Source: an uncultured Clostridia bacterium
Lineage (GTDB): Bacteria; Bacillota; Clostridia; Peptostreptococcales; Anaerovoracaceae
NCBI GenBank assembly: GCA_934233735.1
Contig: CAKQGQ010000008.1
Span: 22,255 to 86,254 of the forward strand
Direction: 5' to 3'
Length of the DNA stretch: 64,000 nt
Positions 44,996-53,048 of this stretch are shown in pieces. The translations under genes were made by a program, and so were the position numbers. Below the pieces are notes generated by a model. It was not told the DNA's origin and searched no databases. It saw nothing but the letters and a program-made list of their open reading frames with translations. Each line of letters starts with the position of its first letter. Position 1 is the first letter of the stretch.

Positions 44996-46155
44996 ATTTA
45001 GAAGAAAAGGACAGAATCGGACAGTATTTAAGACCGCAGCTTTCGGAAATCGTTTTCGATGAGCTTTCAGACGCTTATCTGGAAAAAGCGGGAATCGCTG
45101 ATATTTTAACAGGAGTACCGATTCCGCTCAGAAAGACGGAGATAGGAAACATTTCGACGCTTACGATTGCCAAATGCATGGCTTTTGTGATCGGCTGCGA
45201 CCCGGAATTTAAGTACAAAGAAAACTACATCGCATATATAACCAGAACTTTCGAGGTGCGTTTCGCAGACGCTCTGCTCGCAGAAGGGGTGGAAACGGCA
45301 GCAACAAAGAAATCCTATGATTATGCCTGTATCTTATTCCGCGCGGCAATGCAGATTGAGCCGGATAATGCGAATGCCTACTATTGCTATGGGCGTGCAT
45401 GTAAGGATGCATATGAAGCCGCTGCAGAGACTTTGGAAGCCTCAGATGAGACAGAGGAGTTTATCGGACGCTTCAAGGCTGAGGCGCTGGAGGCGTTTGA
45501 AGTTGCCACGCTTAAAGAACCGAAGTTTGCAGATGCGTATTATTTCCTGGGCTATGCATACCTCAATATGGGACTGTATGTAAAGGCGAAGCTGACATGG
45601 GACGAATACATGAAGCTGACGGAAAAAGACGCAAATACTGATGAGACCGATGAAAAAATGCAGGATGAAGGATTCCGCCTGCGCGTGAAAGAACTGCGGG
45701 AAATCCGAAAAGAACTTGCCATGAGACTTGCGAGTCTGGAAAAGCCGGTTGAAATCGAAAAGGGCTATAATCTCGTAATCTCAGGCAGATATGAAGAGGG
45801 AATTGCTGCCTTATCGGAGTATAAGGAAAGTGAGTTTTCTTCCTGGTGGCCGCTCTGGTTCTATCTGGGAACCGCATACGGCGAGCTTGGCGAAACCGAC
45901 GAGGCAATTGCCTGCTTTACAGAAGTGCTGAAATATGCACCGAGCAATATCGAAAGCATGGAAGCTCTGGCGGAACTTTACGAAAAGACAGGTGACGACG
46001 AAAAAGTCCAAAAATACACCAAAAAAATAGAGATTATCAAAGGCAATGTGGAAAAGGACAGACAGCTTGCAGAGGAAAATCGTCAGGCAGCCGCGGAAAA
46101 ACAGCGCCTGATGACGGAAGTGCTGACAACGGAAGGCACGGGAAAGGTGAACTAG
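44992..46155 (+). CDS. Tetratricopeptide repeat protein
   Basis: The 387-residue protein carries several TPR units: around residues 110-135 (ACILFRAAMQIEPDNANAYYCYGRA), 175-205 (FEVATLKEPKFADAYYFLGYAYLNMG) and 290-345 (YLGTAYGELGETDEAIACFTEVLKYAP). It ends in a charged coiled coil. There is no signal peptide, so it is cytosolic, probably a scaffold. The ATG at 44992 overlaps the stop of the B12-radical SAM gene and has GGGAG upstream, so coupled expression with that enzyme is likely. Confidence 0.8.
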   Translation: MNLEEKDRIGQYLRPQLSEIVFDELSDAYLEKAGIADILTGVPIPLRKTEIGNISTLTIAKCMAFVIGCDPEFKYKENYIAYITRTFEVRFADALLAEGVETAATKKSYDYACILFRAAMQIEPDNANAYYCYGRACKDAYEAAAETLEASDETEEFIGRFKAEALEAFEVATLKEPKFADAYYFLGYAYLNMGLYVKAKLTWDEYMKLTEKDANTDETDEKMQDEGFRLRVKELREIRKELAMRLASLEKPVEIEKGYNLVISGRYEEGIAALSEYKESEFSSWWPLWFYLGTAYGELGETDEAIACFTEVLKYAPSNIESMEALAELYEKTGDDEKVQKYTKKIEIIKGNVEKDRQLAEENRQAAAEKQRLMTEVLTTEGTGKVN

Positions 46156-46164
46156 GGTGCACGC

Positions 46165-46614
46165 ATGGAAGAAAAAAGAAGATTTTCGGAAGAAAGTGCA
46201 CTGAATGTTCTGGTTGTCGACGGCCAGGGCGGAATGCTCGGAAAGCAGATGGTGGAAGCTGTGCGGAAGCTGATACCCGATGCGGAAATCACTGCGGTCG
46301 GAACGAATACGATGGCAACAGCAAGCATGCTCAAAGCCGGCGCGGATAACGGTGCTACCGGTGAGAATTCGGTCATTGTTGCGGTACGCAGTGCCGATAT
46401 CATCGTCGGTCCGATTGGCATTGTCATCGCTGATTCGCTGCTCGGTGAAATCACGCCGAAGATGGCGTCGGCAATCGGAAGCAGCAGTGCGAAAAAGGTT
46501 TTGCTTCCTGTTAATAAATGCAATAATATTATAGTAGGCGTCGGCAACAAGTCCACCTCATCCCTGATTGCAGAAGCGATTGAAACCATCCGCGAAATTG
46601 CAGGGATTGCTTGA
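46165..46614 (+). CDS. DUF3842 family protein
   Basis: The 149-residue protein has a Rossmann-like start LNVLVVDGQGGMLGKQMVE and the family blocks ATASMLKAGADNGATGENS, PIGIVIADSLLGEITP and LLPVNKCNNIIVGVG. I recognise DUF3842, whose function is unknown; the glycine-rich first loop suggests a nucleotide or dinucleotide ligand. It starts nine bases after the TPR gene and ends that gene string. Confidence 0.85.
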   Translation: MEEKRRFSEESALNVLVVDGQGGMLGKQMVEAVRKLIPDAEITAVGTNTMATASMLKAGADNGATGENSVIVAVRSADIIVGPIGIVIADSLLGEITPKMASAIGSSSAKKVLLPVNKCNNIIVGVGNKSTSSLIAEAIETIREIAGIA

Positions 46615-46660
46615 TCTTTTTATAAAAGAAAAGATTTTTAAAAAAAGTTTTGAAAATCGC

Positions 46661-46689
46661 TTGACATTATTTGCATTATGCAGTATAAT
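46661..46689 (+). promoter_or_regulatory. Consensus sigma-A promoter of the tRNA operon
   Basis: TTGACA, 17 bases, TATAAT, a perfect consensus match 43 bases before tRNA-Asn. Confidence 0.92.
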
Positions 46690-46732
46690 TCTTATTGTTG
46701 TCGGCGATAAATAGCTGGCAGCAATAAGGTGT

Positions 46733-46807
46733 TCCGAGGTAGCTCAATGGTGGAGCAGGCGGCTGTTAACCGCAAGGTCGAGGGTTCGAGCCCCTCCCTC
46801 GGAGCCA
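46733..46807 (+). tRNA. tRNA-Asn (anticodon GTT)
   Basis: Cloverleaf with acceptor TCCGAGG/CCTCGGA, anticodon loop CTGTTAA, T loop TTCGAGC, discriminator G and encoded CCA. Confidence 0.96.
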
Positions 46808-46834
46808 TTTTTTTCGAGACTCTATAAGTTATCT

Positions 46835-46923
46835 GCCGGAGTGGCGGAATTGGCAGACGCACAGGACTTAAAATCCTGCGATCCTTACCGATCGTACCGG
46901 TTCGACCCCGGTCTCCGGCACCA
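46835..46923 (+). tRNA. tRNA-Leu (anticodon TAA)
   Basis: Class II tRNA of 89 bases with acceptor GCCGGAG/CTCCGGC, anticodon loop ACTTAAA, a long variable arm, T loop TTCGACC, discriminator A and encoded CCA. Confidence 0.96.
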
Positions 46924-46995
46924 ATTTATTTTTTGGCGCACACGGAAGTCTGCAGTAATAATTTATAAAGAATCGGAATATACTATAATTGATAT

Positions 46996-47071
<76 letters not shown>

Positions 47072-47080
47072 CGCAAACAC

Positions 47081-47120
47081 ACGCTGTGAATGGCTGAAGA
47101 AGTCATTTACAGCGTTTTTT
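47081..47120 (+). terminator. Intrinsic terminator of the tRNA operon
   Basis: A 15-bp stem with minor mispairs (47081-47095 with 47101-47115) is followed by TTTTTT. Confidence 0.88.
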
Positions 47121-47190
47121 ATCATGCAGGAATAACGGGGATTCGTGGGCTAAAAGAAATGCACCTGCCGAAACAGGTGCACAACTGAAT

Positions 47191-47838
47191 CTACATCATA
47201 GGATTTTCAAGCAGGTCCTCGATATTGCAGCCAAGAACACGGGATAACTTGTAGAGTGTTTGTGCCTGTGCCTTATCAATGTTGTTGACTCGCTGCTCAT
47301 ACATCTGAATGTTTCGGACTTTAATTCCCGATTGCTCCGCAAGTTCTGACTGAGATAAGCCTCTGCTTTCCCGAATGCGTTTTAGATTGGACTCGCCTTC
47401 GGCTGCCTTGTAGAACTCTTCCATCGTATCGATGAAGTTCGTGATATCCATCTCGTGATAGACGGAGTACATTCCGATAATCTTAGTCAAAGGAATCCGC
47501 TTAAAGATATCTTTGAATCTGCGACCGCAGTACCATTGATATTCTGCAAGCGCCCAGCCTGCCCAATACTCGGGAGAGCATTCCTCCGAATTCGCAGGCT
47601 TCGGAAGTTCCTTTCTGCCGTATGCTTTCAAGATAACCGCACAGGCAAGTTCAACACCGGACATACCTGCAACATAGGCAGGATTGCCGCGCTCAAACTG
47701 CTCAGCATAGCCGGTATTGATAAAAAGAACGGTGATCCAATCCGGATTAATCTTGCAATCATTGATAGCATAATCAAAGAATGAGGACAACCGATCCTTT
47801 GCATTACTCAAATAGGATTCGTTGTATGCGTGGGTCAT
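47191..47838 (-). CDS. XRE-type helix-turn-helix protein, probable antitoxin
   Basis: The 215-residue protein has a C-terminal XRE DNA-binding domain (about residues 148-212: LKRIRESRGLSQSELAEQSGIKVRNIQMYEQ). An N-terminal region of 140 residues with many Trp and Tyr (GMSGVELACAVILKAYG, EYWAGWALAEYQWY) has no name I know. It begins inside the last 35 bases of the DUF3990 gene, so the two are coupled, toxin-like gene first. It probably neutralises that partner and binds the operator at 48521-48560. Confidence 0.75.
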   Translation of the reverse strand: MTHAYNESYLSNAKDRLSSFFDYAINDCKINPDWITVLFINTGYAEQFERGNPAYVAGMSGVELACAVILKAYGRKELPKPANSEECSPEYWAGWALAEYQWYCGRRFKDIFKRIPLTKIIGMYSVYHEMDITNFIDTMEEFYKAAEGESNLKRIRESRGLSQSELAEQSGIKVRNIQMYEQRVNNIDKAQAQTLYKLSRVLGCNIEDLLENPMM

Positions 47839-48502
47839 CGCCGGCCATCTCCTCTCTCAGGATGTCAAGTACAAAGATATCATCTCGATATGATTTGGTC
47901 TTCTTGATTTCTTTACGATAAGTATCTCTCGCTTTGGTGTCTCTATCCAGAAACTTGGGATAATAGACATTCTTATCGACCGAATATGCATCGACAAACT
48001 TCAAACGCTCAAACCCCCTTTGCGAGATAACAACGGTTTGCTCACCGAGTTTGCCGAGACGAAGTGCCTTGTTCAGACTTCTGAGAGGAAGTGTGTTTGA
48101 CACAAAGGACTCAGCATACTGAAAGTAAGAATCATCTGCGCGGTATCCGACAACAAGGTCGTAGTCGGTAAGATCGACCGCGTAATGCTCGATGATATAA
48201 TCCCGCGCGTCAATGGCAACCTCAGAATCAAGTTTGAAAGTACGGAACTGAAGAAGCAAGGCAATCCAGTTGAGGACTGTATGATTGCCACTCAGCAGAT
48301 TCAGTACATTCAATCCGTCTTCGTCAAAATCGTAGATATTTACAAAGCCATCCGTATTCTTTTTACAGGCCCATTCCTTAGCTATTTCATCTACATGTGT
48401 GCAGTAAAAGCCTCTCCCGTAGTCATTGTGTGGATTACCGATATTGATATCCGGAACCTCAATGATGTGATCCGTTCCGTGAAGTAATTGCATTGTGCTC
48501 AT
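47804..48502 (-). CDS. DUF3990 protein, probable ADP-ribosyltransferase-like toxin
   Basis: The 232-residue protein fits DUF3990. It starts LLHGTDHIIEVPDI with a histidine at residue 8, then GRGFYCT near residue 30, and a late GEQTVVIS. These have the order and spacing of the H-Y-E/Q triad of ADP-ribosyltransferases, and DUF3990 is usually placed near that superfamily. The target is unknown. Its gene lies first in an autoregulated-looking operon with the XRE gene, which is the usual setting of a toxin-antitoxin pair. GGAGG precedes the ATG. Confidence 0.7.
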   Translation of the reverse strand: MSTMQLLHGTDHIIEVPDINIGNPHNDYGRGFYCTHVDEIAKEWACKKNTDGFVNIYDFDEDGLNVLNLLSGNHTVLNWIALLLQFRTFKLDSEVAIDARDYIIEHYAVDLTDYDLVVGYRADDSYFQYAESFVSNTLPLRSLNKALRLGKLGEQTVVISQRGFERLKFVDAYSVDKNVYYPKFLDRDTKARDTYRKEIKKTKSYRDDIFVLDILREEMAGDDPRIQRILFE

Positions 48503-48520
48503 AAAACCAAGCCTCCTATA

Positions 48521-48571
48521 TCATTGTGATGATACGATAATATTATATCGTTGTAATGATAGTTTTGTCAA
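48521..48571 (-). promoter_or_regulatory. Promoter and palindromic operator of the DUF3990/XRE operon
   Basis: On the complementary strand TTGACA (48566-48571), 18 bases, TATAAT (48542-48547). Overlapping it are inverted repeats: ACGATA/TATCGT around the -10 and outer arms TATCATT/AATGATA. A repressor bound here would block the promoter. Confidence 0.75.
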
Positions 48572-48688
48572 TGGGTTTTGAAAAGTTTTCACGAAAACTT
48601 CATAATTTGCCATGAAAGCTTTGTGGAAGAAAGACGGATTTTGTGGTAATATACTATGTACAGTATGAAATTTTAAGGAGGCACGCCT

Positions 48689-50500
48689 ATGCATGAGGTG
48701 AAAAAACCAAGGAAAAACATAGCATATTACTACTTTGTGGTTTTGATGCTTCTTATGCTTTTCAATGCATTCGTTTACCCATATCTTCTCGAGCAGCAGG
48801 TAGAGGAGGTCGATTACGGCACCTTTATGTCGATGACGGAGAAGGGGAAAATCGGGCAGGTCGAAATTCAGACCAATCAGATTATATTTACGAATAAAGA
48901 CAATAGCAAGATTTATAAGACGGGCTTGATGGATGATCCGGACAGAACACAGCGTCTTTATGACTCGGGCGCGAAGTTTTCAAGCGAAATCGTGCAGCAG
49001 ATGTCACCGCTTGCAAGCTTTCTGATGACATGGATTTTGCCGATTATTATCTTCGTCGCGCTTGGGCAGTATATGTCGAAAAAGATGATGGGTAAAAATG
49101 GCGGAAATTCAATGATTTTCGGCATGGGAAAATCCAATGCGAAGGTATATATCAAGTCCTCAGACGGAATCAAGTTCTCCGATGTAGCGGGCGAAGACGA
49201 AGCCAAGGAAAACCTCACGGAAATCGTAGAGTATCTGCATAATCCTGACAGATATAAGGAAATCGGCGCTTCGATGCCGAAGGGCATTTTGCTCGTAGGT
49301 CCTCCGGGAACCGGTAAAACGCTTTTGGCGAAGGCGGTAGCGGGCGAGTCCAATGTTCCGTTCTTCTCCATGTCGGGCTCGGAATTCGTGGAAATGTTCG
49401 TCGGAATGGGTGCTTCCAAGGTTCGTGACTTATTCAAGCAGGCAAAGGAAAAGGCACCTTGCATCGTATTTATTGACGAAATCGACGCAATCGGTAAAAA
49501 GCGTGATGGGCAGTTCTCGGGCAACGATGAAAGAGAGCAGACCTTGAATCAGCTGCTTACGGAAATGGACGGTTTTGAAGGAAACAACGGCGTCATCATT
49601 CTTGCGGCGACAAACAGACCGGAATCGCTTGACCCGGCACTGACAAGACCGGGCAGATTCGACAGACGCGTACCTGTAGAACTTCCGGATTTAAAGGGCA
49701 GAGAAGAAATTTTGAAGGTACATGCGAAAAAAGTAAAGGCTGCAGACGGCATCGATTACGAGAAGGTTGCAAGAATGGCTTCGGGCGCATCCGGAGCGGA
49801 ACTTGCAAATATCGTGAATGAAGCGGCACTCCGTGCAGTCAGAGACGGCCGTGATACGGTTACGCAGGCTGACATGGAAGAAAGCATCGAAGTTGTCATC
49901 GCAGGCTACCAGAAGAAAAATGCAATTCTCACTGACGACGAAAAATGGCGCGTTGCCTACCATGAGGTTGGACATGCACTTGTCGCGGCGAAACAGACGA
50001 ACTCCGCTCCTGTGCAGAAGATTACAATTATTCCGCGTACATCCGGTGCACTGGGCTATACGATGCAGGTGGAAGAAGGAAATCACTACCTGATGACCAA
50101 GGAAGAGCTCGAAAACAAGATTGCAACCTTAACGGGTGGAAGAGCGGCAGAAGAGGTGAAATTCGGAACGATTTCCACCGGCGCCTCCAACGACATTGAG
50201 CAGGCGACCAAACTTGCGCGTGCAATGGTTACCAGATATGGCATGAGCGATGAGTTCGATATGGTGGCGATGGAAACCGTAACGAATCAGTATCTTGGAG
50301 GAGATTCTTCACTGGCATGCTCGGCTGAAACGCAGGCGAAGGTCGATAAGAAGGTTTCCGACCTGATTCGCAGCGAGCATGAAAAGGCAAAGAAAATTCT
50401 CAGCGATAATATGGAAAAGCTTGAGGAAATTTCAAAATACCTGTATGAAAAAGAAACGATTACAGGCGAAGAATTTATGAAAATTTTGGGACAGGAGTAG
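48689..50500 (+). CDS. ftsH: ATP-dependent zinc metalloprotease FtsH
   Basis: The 603-residue protein has two N-terminal membrane segments flanking an outer domain, an AAA+ module (GPPGTGKTLLAKA, FIDEIDAIG, the SRH block ATNRPESLDPALTRPGRFDR) and a zinc protease with HEVGH near residue 430. It degrades membrane and regulatory proteins. AAGGAGG precedes the ATG. It is somewhat shorter than B. subtilis FtsH, lacking a long acidic tail. Confidence 0.97.
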   Translation: MHEVKKPRKNIAYYYFVVLMLLMLFNAFVYPYLLEQQVEEVDYGTFMSMTEKGKIGQVEIQTNQIIFTNKDNSKIYKTGLMDDPDRTQRLYDSGAKFSSEIVQQMSPLASFLMTWILPIIIFVALGQYMSKKMMGKNGGNSMIFGMGKSNAKVYIKSSDGIKFSDVAGEDEAKENLTEIVEYLHNPDRYKEIGASMPKGILLVGPPGTGKTLLAKAVAGESNVPFFSMSGSEFVEMFVGMGASKVRDLFKQAKEKAPCIVFIDEIDAIGKKRDGQFSGNDEREQTLNQLLTEMDGFEGNNGVIILAATNRPESLDPALTRPGRFDRRVPVELPDLKGREEILKVHAKKVKAADGIDYEKVARMASGASGAELANIVNEAALRAVRDGRDTVTQADMEESIEVVIAGYQKKNAILTDDEKWRVAYHEVGHALVAAKQTNSAPVQKITIIPRTSGALGYTMQVEEGNHYLMTKEELENKIATLTGGRAAEEVKFGTISTGASNDIEQATKLARAMVTRYGMSDEFDMVAMETVTNQYLGGDSSLACSAETQAKVDKKVSDLIRSEHEKAKKILSDNMEKLEEISKYLYEKETITGEEFMKILGQE

Positions 50501-50529
50501 TTGACAAGTTAGCCTCCACTAACTATAAT
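50501..50529 (+). promoter_or_regulatory. Sigma-A promoter with palindrome in the spacer
   Basis: TTGACA (50501-50506), 17 bases, TATAAT (50524-50529), starting directly after the ftsH stop. The spacer holds the perfect inverted repeat AGTTAG-N6-CTAACT (50507-50512, 50519-50524), placed as an operator. Its GTTAG/CTAAC arms recall DtxR-type metalloregulator sites. Confidence 0.82.
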
Positions 50530-50559
50530 GAATAAAGAATATTTAAGGAGGTAGATACA

Positions 50560-50856
50560 ATGAAACTGGACAAATTAGGGTTATTTGCAGGCGGAGTTCT
50601 TTTCGGAACCGCAGGACTTAAAATTTTAGGAAGCAAGGATGCGAAGAAGGTTTATACGCAGACCACTGCTGCTGCACTCCGTGCGAAGGAAACGGTTCTT
50701 ACAACAGTAACGAATATTAAAGAAAATGCAGATGACATTTTGGCAGATGCTAAGGATATCAACAACGAACGCGCAGAAAAAGAAGCAGAAGCTGTAATCG
50801 GCAGATTCGCACCAAAGGCAGACGAAAACGAAGAAGGCGGATGCGATGAAGTGTAA
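50560..50856 (+). CDS. DUF6110 small membrane protein, putative P-ATPase partner
   Basis: The 98-residue protein has an N-terminal hydrophobic, glycine-rich segment (LGLFAGGVLFGTAGLKILGS), then an amphipathic Ala/Lys/Glu helix, and an acidic end with one cysteine (DENEEGGCDEV). I recognise the DUF6110 pattern; its function is not established. The layout resembles PacL proteins (DUF1490) of mycobacteria, small membrane partners of the P-type ATPase CtpC. It overlaps the start of a P-type ATPase gene by 11 bases, so a similar partner role is a reasonable inference. Confidence 0.7.
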   Translation: MKLDKLGLFAGGVLFGTAGLKILGSKDAKKVYTQTTAAALRAKETVLTTVTNIKENADDILADAKDINNERAEKEAEAVIGRFAPKADENEEGGCDEV

Positions 50857-52948
50857 AATCATGCACGAGAGCGTCGGCAGAATCCGTGTACGCCTGCTTT
50901 GCGGCAGAATGACTCTGCAGCAGGCAGATATTCTGGAATACTACCTGAAGGCGCAGGAAGGCGTGAGAGATGTTTCGGTTTATGACCGGACTTGTGATGC
51001 GGTAATCAGTTACAGAGGCGGAAGAAGCGAGATTATATCGGCTTTATCTGCCTTTGATTTTGCTGATGAAGAAGCGCTGAAATTGGTTCCGGAGCATACA
51101 TCAAGAGCTCTTAACCGCGAATTTCAGGATAAGCTGTTCTACACGATTTGCAGACGCTATTTTTCCAAGCTTCTTTTGCCGATGCCGCTTCGCACGGCAA
51201 TGACGATTTGCCGTTCCGCAAGCTATATTCGGGAGGGCTTGAAAGCGTTAAAGAACGGAAAGCTTACGGTTGAGGTTCTGGACGCGACGGCTATCAGTGT
51301 TTCGATGCTTCAGGGCAATTTCAATACAGCAGCTTCAGTTATGTTTATGCTGAGAATCGGTGAGATTCTCGATGAATGGACGCATAAGAAGTCTGTTGCA
51401 GATCTTGCCGGCGCGATGTCACTGAATGTGGACAAGGTATGGCTGAAAGACGGCGATACGGAGGTTTTGACCCCGATTGAAGAGGTCAAAGCGGGCGATG
51501 TTATCTCTGTTCGTATGGGTAATATGATTCCGCTGGATGGCAAGGTTGTTTCGGGGGAAGCGACGGTTAATCAGGCTTCGCTTACAGGCGAATCCCTTCC
51601 TGTCAGAAAGCAGGAAGGCAGCTACGTTTATGCCGGAACTGCGATTGAAGAAGGCCAGTGCCTGATTCGCGTTGAAAAGACAAGCGGAACGGGCAGATAT
51701 GACCGCATCATGCAGATGATTGAGGAATCAGAAAAACTGAAGTCAGAGACGGAAAATAAAGCCGCAAGTCTGGCGGACAGACTGGTGCCGTATACGCTTG
51801 GCGGAACGGTTCTGGTTTATCTTTTGACGCGCAATATCACGAAGGCTTTAGCGGTGCTGATGGTGGACTTTTCGTGTGCACTCAAGCTGTCGATGCCGGT
51901 AACGGTTCTTTCTGCAATGAGAGAAGCAAGTGAATACAAGATTTCCGTCAAAGGCGGAAAATTCCTTGAAGCGGCAGCGAAAGCGGACACTATCGTATTC
52001 GATAAGACCGGAACGCTGACCTATGCTACACCGAAGGTTGAGGACATTATCACTTTCGGAGGACGCACGAAAGAGGAAATGCTACGTCTTGCGGCATGTC
52101 TGGAAGAGCATTATCCGCACTCAATTGCAAATGCAGTTGTAAATGAAGCGAAGAAACGCGGACTTTCCCATGAGGAATATCATTCTCGCGTAGAATATGT
52201 GGTTGCACACGGTATCCGCAGTACGGTGGAAGGAAGACCGGTCGTTATCGGAAGTGAACATTTCATTTTCGAGGATGAGGCATGCGTAATTCCGGAAGGC
52301 GAACAGCAAAAATTCGATGAGCTTTCGGGCGAATTCTCACATCTGTATTTGGCGATTTCAGGTGTTCTTGCTGCGGTTATCTACATTTCGGACCCGCTCA
52401 GAGAAGAGGCGAAAGATGCAATCGCAGCGCTTCATGCACTTGGCATTGACAAAGTTGTTATGATGACAGGAGACAATCGCCATACGGCAGAAGCTGTGGC
52501 GGCGAAGGTCGGAGTGGATGAATTCCATGCGGAAGTTTTGCCGGAGGATAAAGCAGCCTTTATCAAACAGGAACATGAAAAGGGACGCTGCGTGCTGATG
52601 ATCGGAGACGGTGTCAACGATACACCTGCCCTTTCGGAAGCAGATGCAGGTATTGCGATTAACACCGGAGCGGCAATTGCCAAGGAAATTGCAGACATTA
52701 CAATTTCTTCAGAAGACCTGTTCGAGTTGGTTACGCTTCGCAGACTGAGCATGGCTCTTATGAAGCGAATTCATTCCAATTACCGCTTTATCGTAGGCTT
52801 TAACTTGATGCTCATCGGCTGCGGCGTGGCAGGAATTATGCTGCCGACGACCTCGGCGCTGTTACATAATATGTCGACGCTTGGAATCAGTTTAAAGAGT
52901 ATGACAAATATGCTGGAAGAACCAAAGTACGATGGGCAAAACGATTAA
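50846..52948 (+). CDS. Heavy-metal-type P-type ATPase without the CPC motif
   Basis: The 700-residue protein has an HMA-like N-terminal domain without the CXXC pair (residues 1-70), the actuator TGES loop, the phosphorylation motif DKTGTLT near residue 385 and the hinge GDGVNDTPALS. In the membrane helix before the P-domain, where P1B pumps have CPC or a variant, it has FSCALKLSMP near residue 340, so the metal site differs. It exports a cation, probably a transition metal, at the cost of ATP. The operon promoter carries a metalloregulator-like palindrome. Confidence 0.88.
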   Translation: MKCKIMHESVGRIRVRLLCGRMTLQQADILEYYLKAQEGVRDVSVYDRTCDAVISYRGGRSEIISALSAFDFADEEALKLVPEHTSRALNREFQDKLFYTICRRYFSKLLLPMPLRTAMTICRSASYIREGLKALKNGKLTVEVLDATAISVSMLQGNFNTAASVMFMLRIGEILDEWTHKKSVADLAGAMSLNVDKVWLKDGDTEVLTPIEEVKAGDVISVRMGNMIPLDGKVVSGEATVNQASLTGESLPVRKQEGSYVYAGTAIEEGQCLIRVEKTSGTGRYDRIMQMIEESEKLKSETENKAASLADRLVPYTLGGTVLVYLLTRNITKALAVLMVDFSCALKLSMPVTVLSAMREASEYKISVKGGKFLEAAAKADTIVFDKTGTLTYATPKVEDIITFGGRTKEEMLRLAACLEEHYPHSIANAVVNEAKKRGLSHEEYHSRVEYVVAHGIRSTVEGRPVVIGSEHFIFEDEACVIPEGEQQKFDELSGEFSHLYLAISGVLAAVIYISDPLREEAKDAIAALHALGIDKVVMMTGDNRHTAEAVAAKVGVDEFHAEVLPEDKAAFIKQEHEKGRCVLMIGDGVNDTPALSEADAGIAINTGAAIAKEIADITISSEDLFELVTLRRLSMALMKRIHSNYRFIVGFNLMLIGCGVAGIMLPTTSALLHNMSTLGISLKSMTNMLEEPKYDGQND

Positions 52949-52983
52949 ACGAATAGCAAGCACATTCAAATATGAAACATTTA

Positions 52984-53019
52984 AAAAGCCCGGAGCATTT
53001 CAGACAGCTTCGGGCTTTT
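52984..53019. terminator. Bidirectional terminator
   Basis: A 13-bp stem with one G-T pair (52984-52996 with 53007-53019) has A-run and T-run flanks, between the convergent P-ATPase and Na/Pi cotransporter genes. Confidence 0.88.
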
Positions 53020-53048
53020 CTTTGGTGCGCCCGCCGGCGCACATTTCT

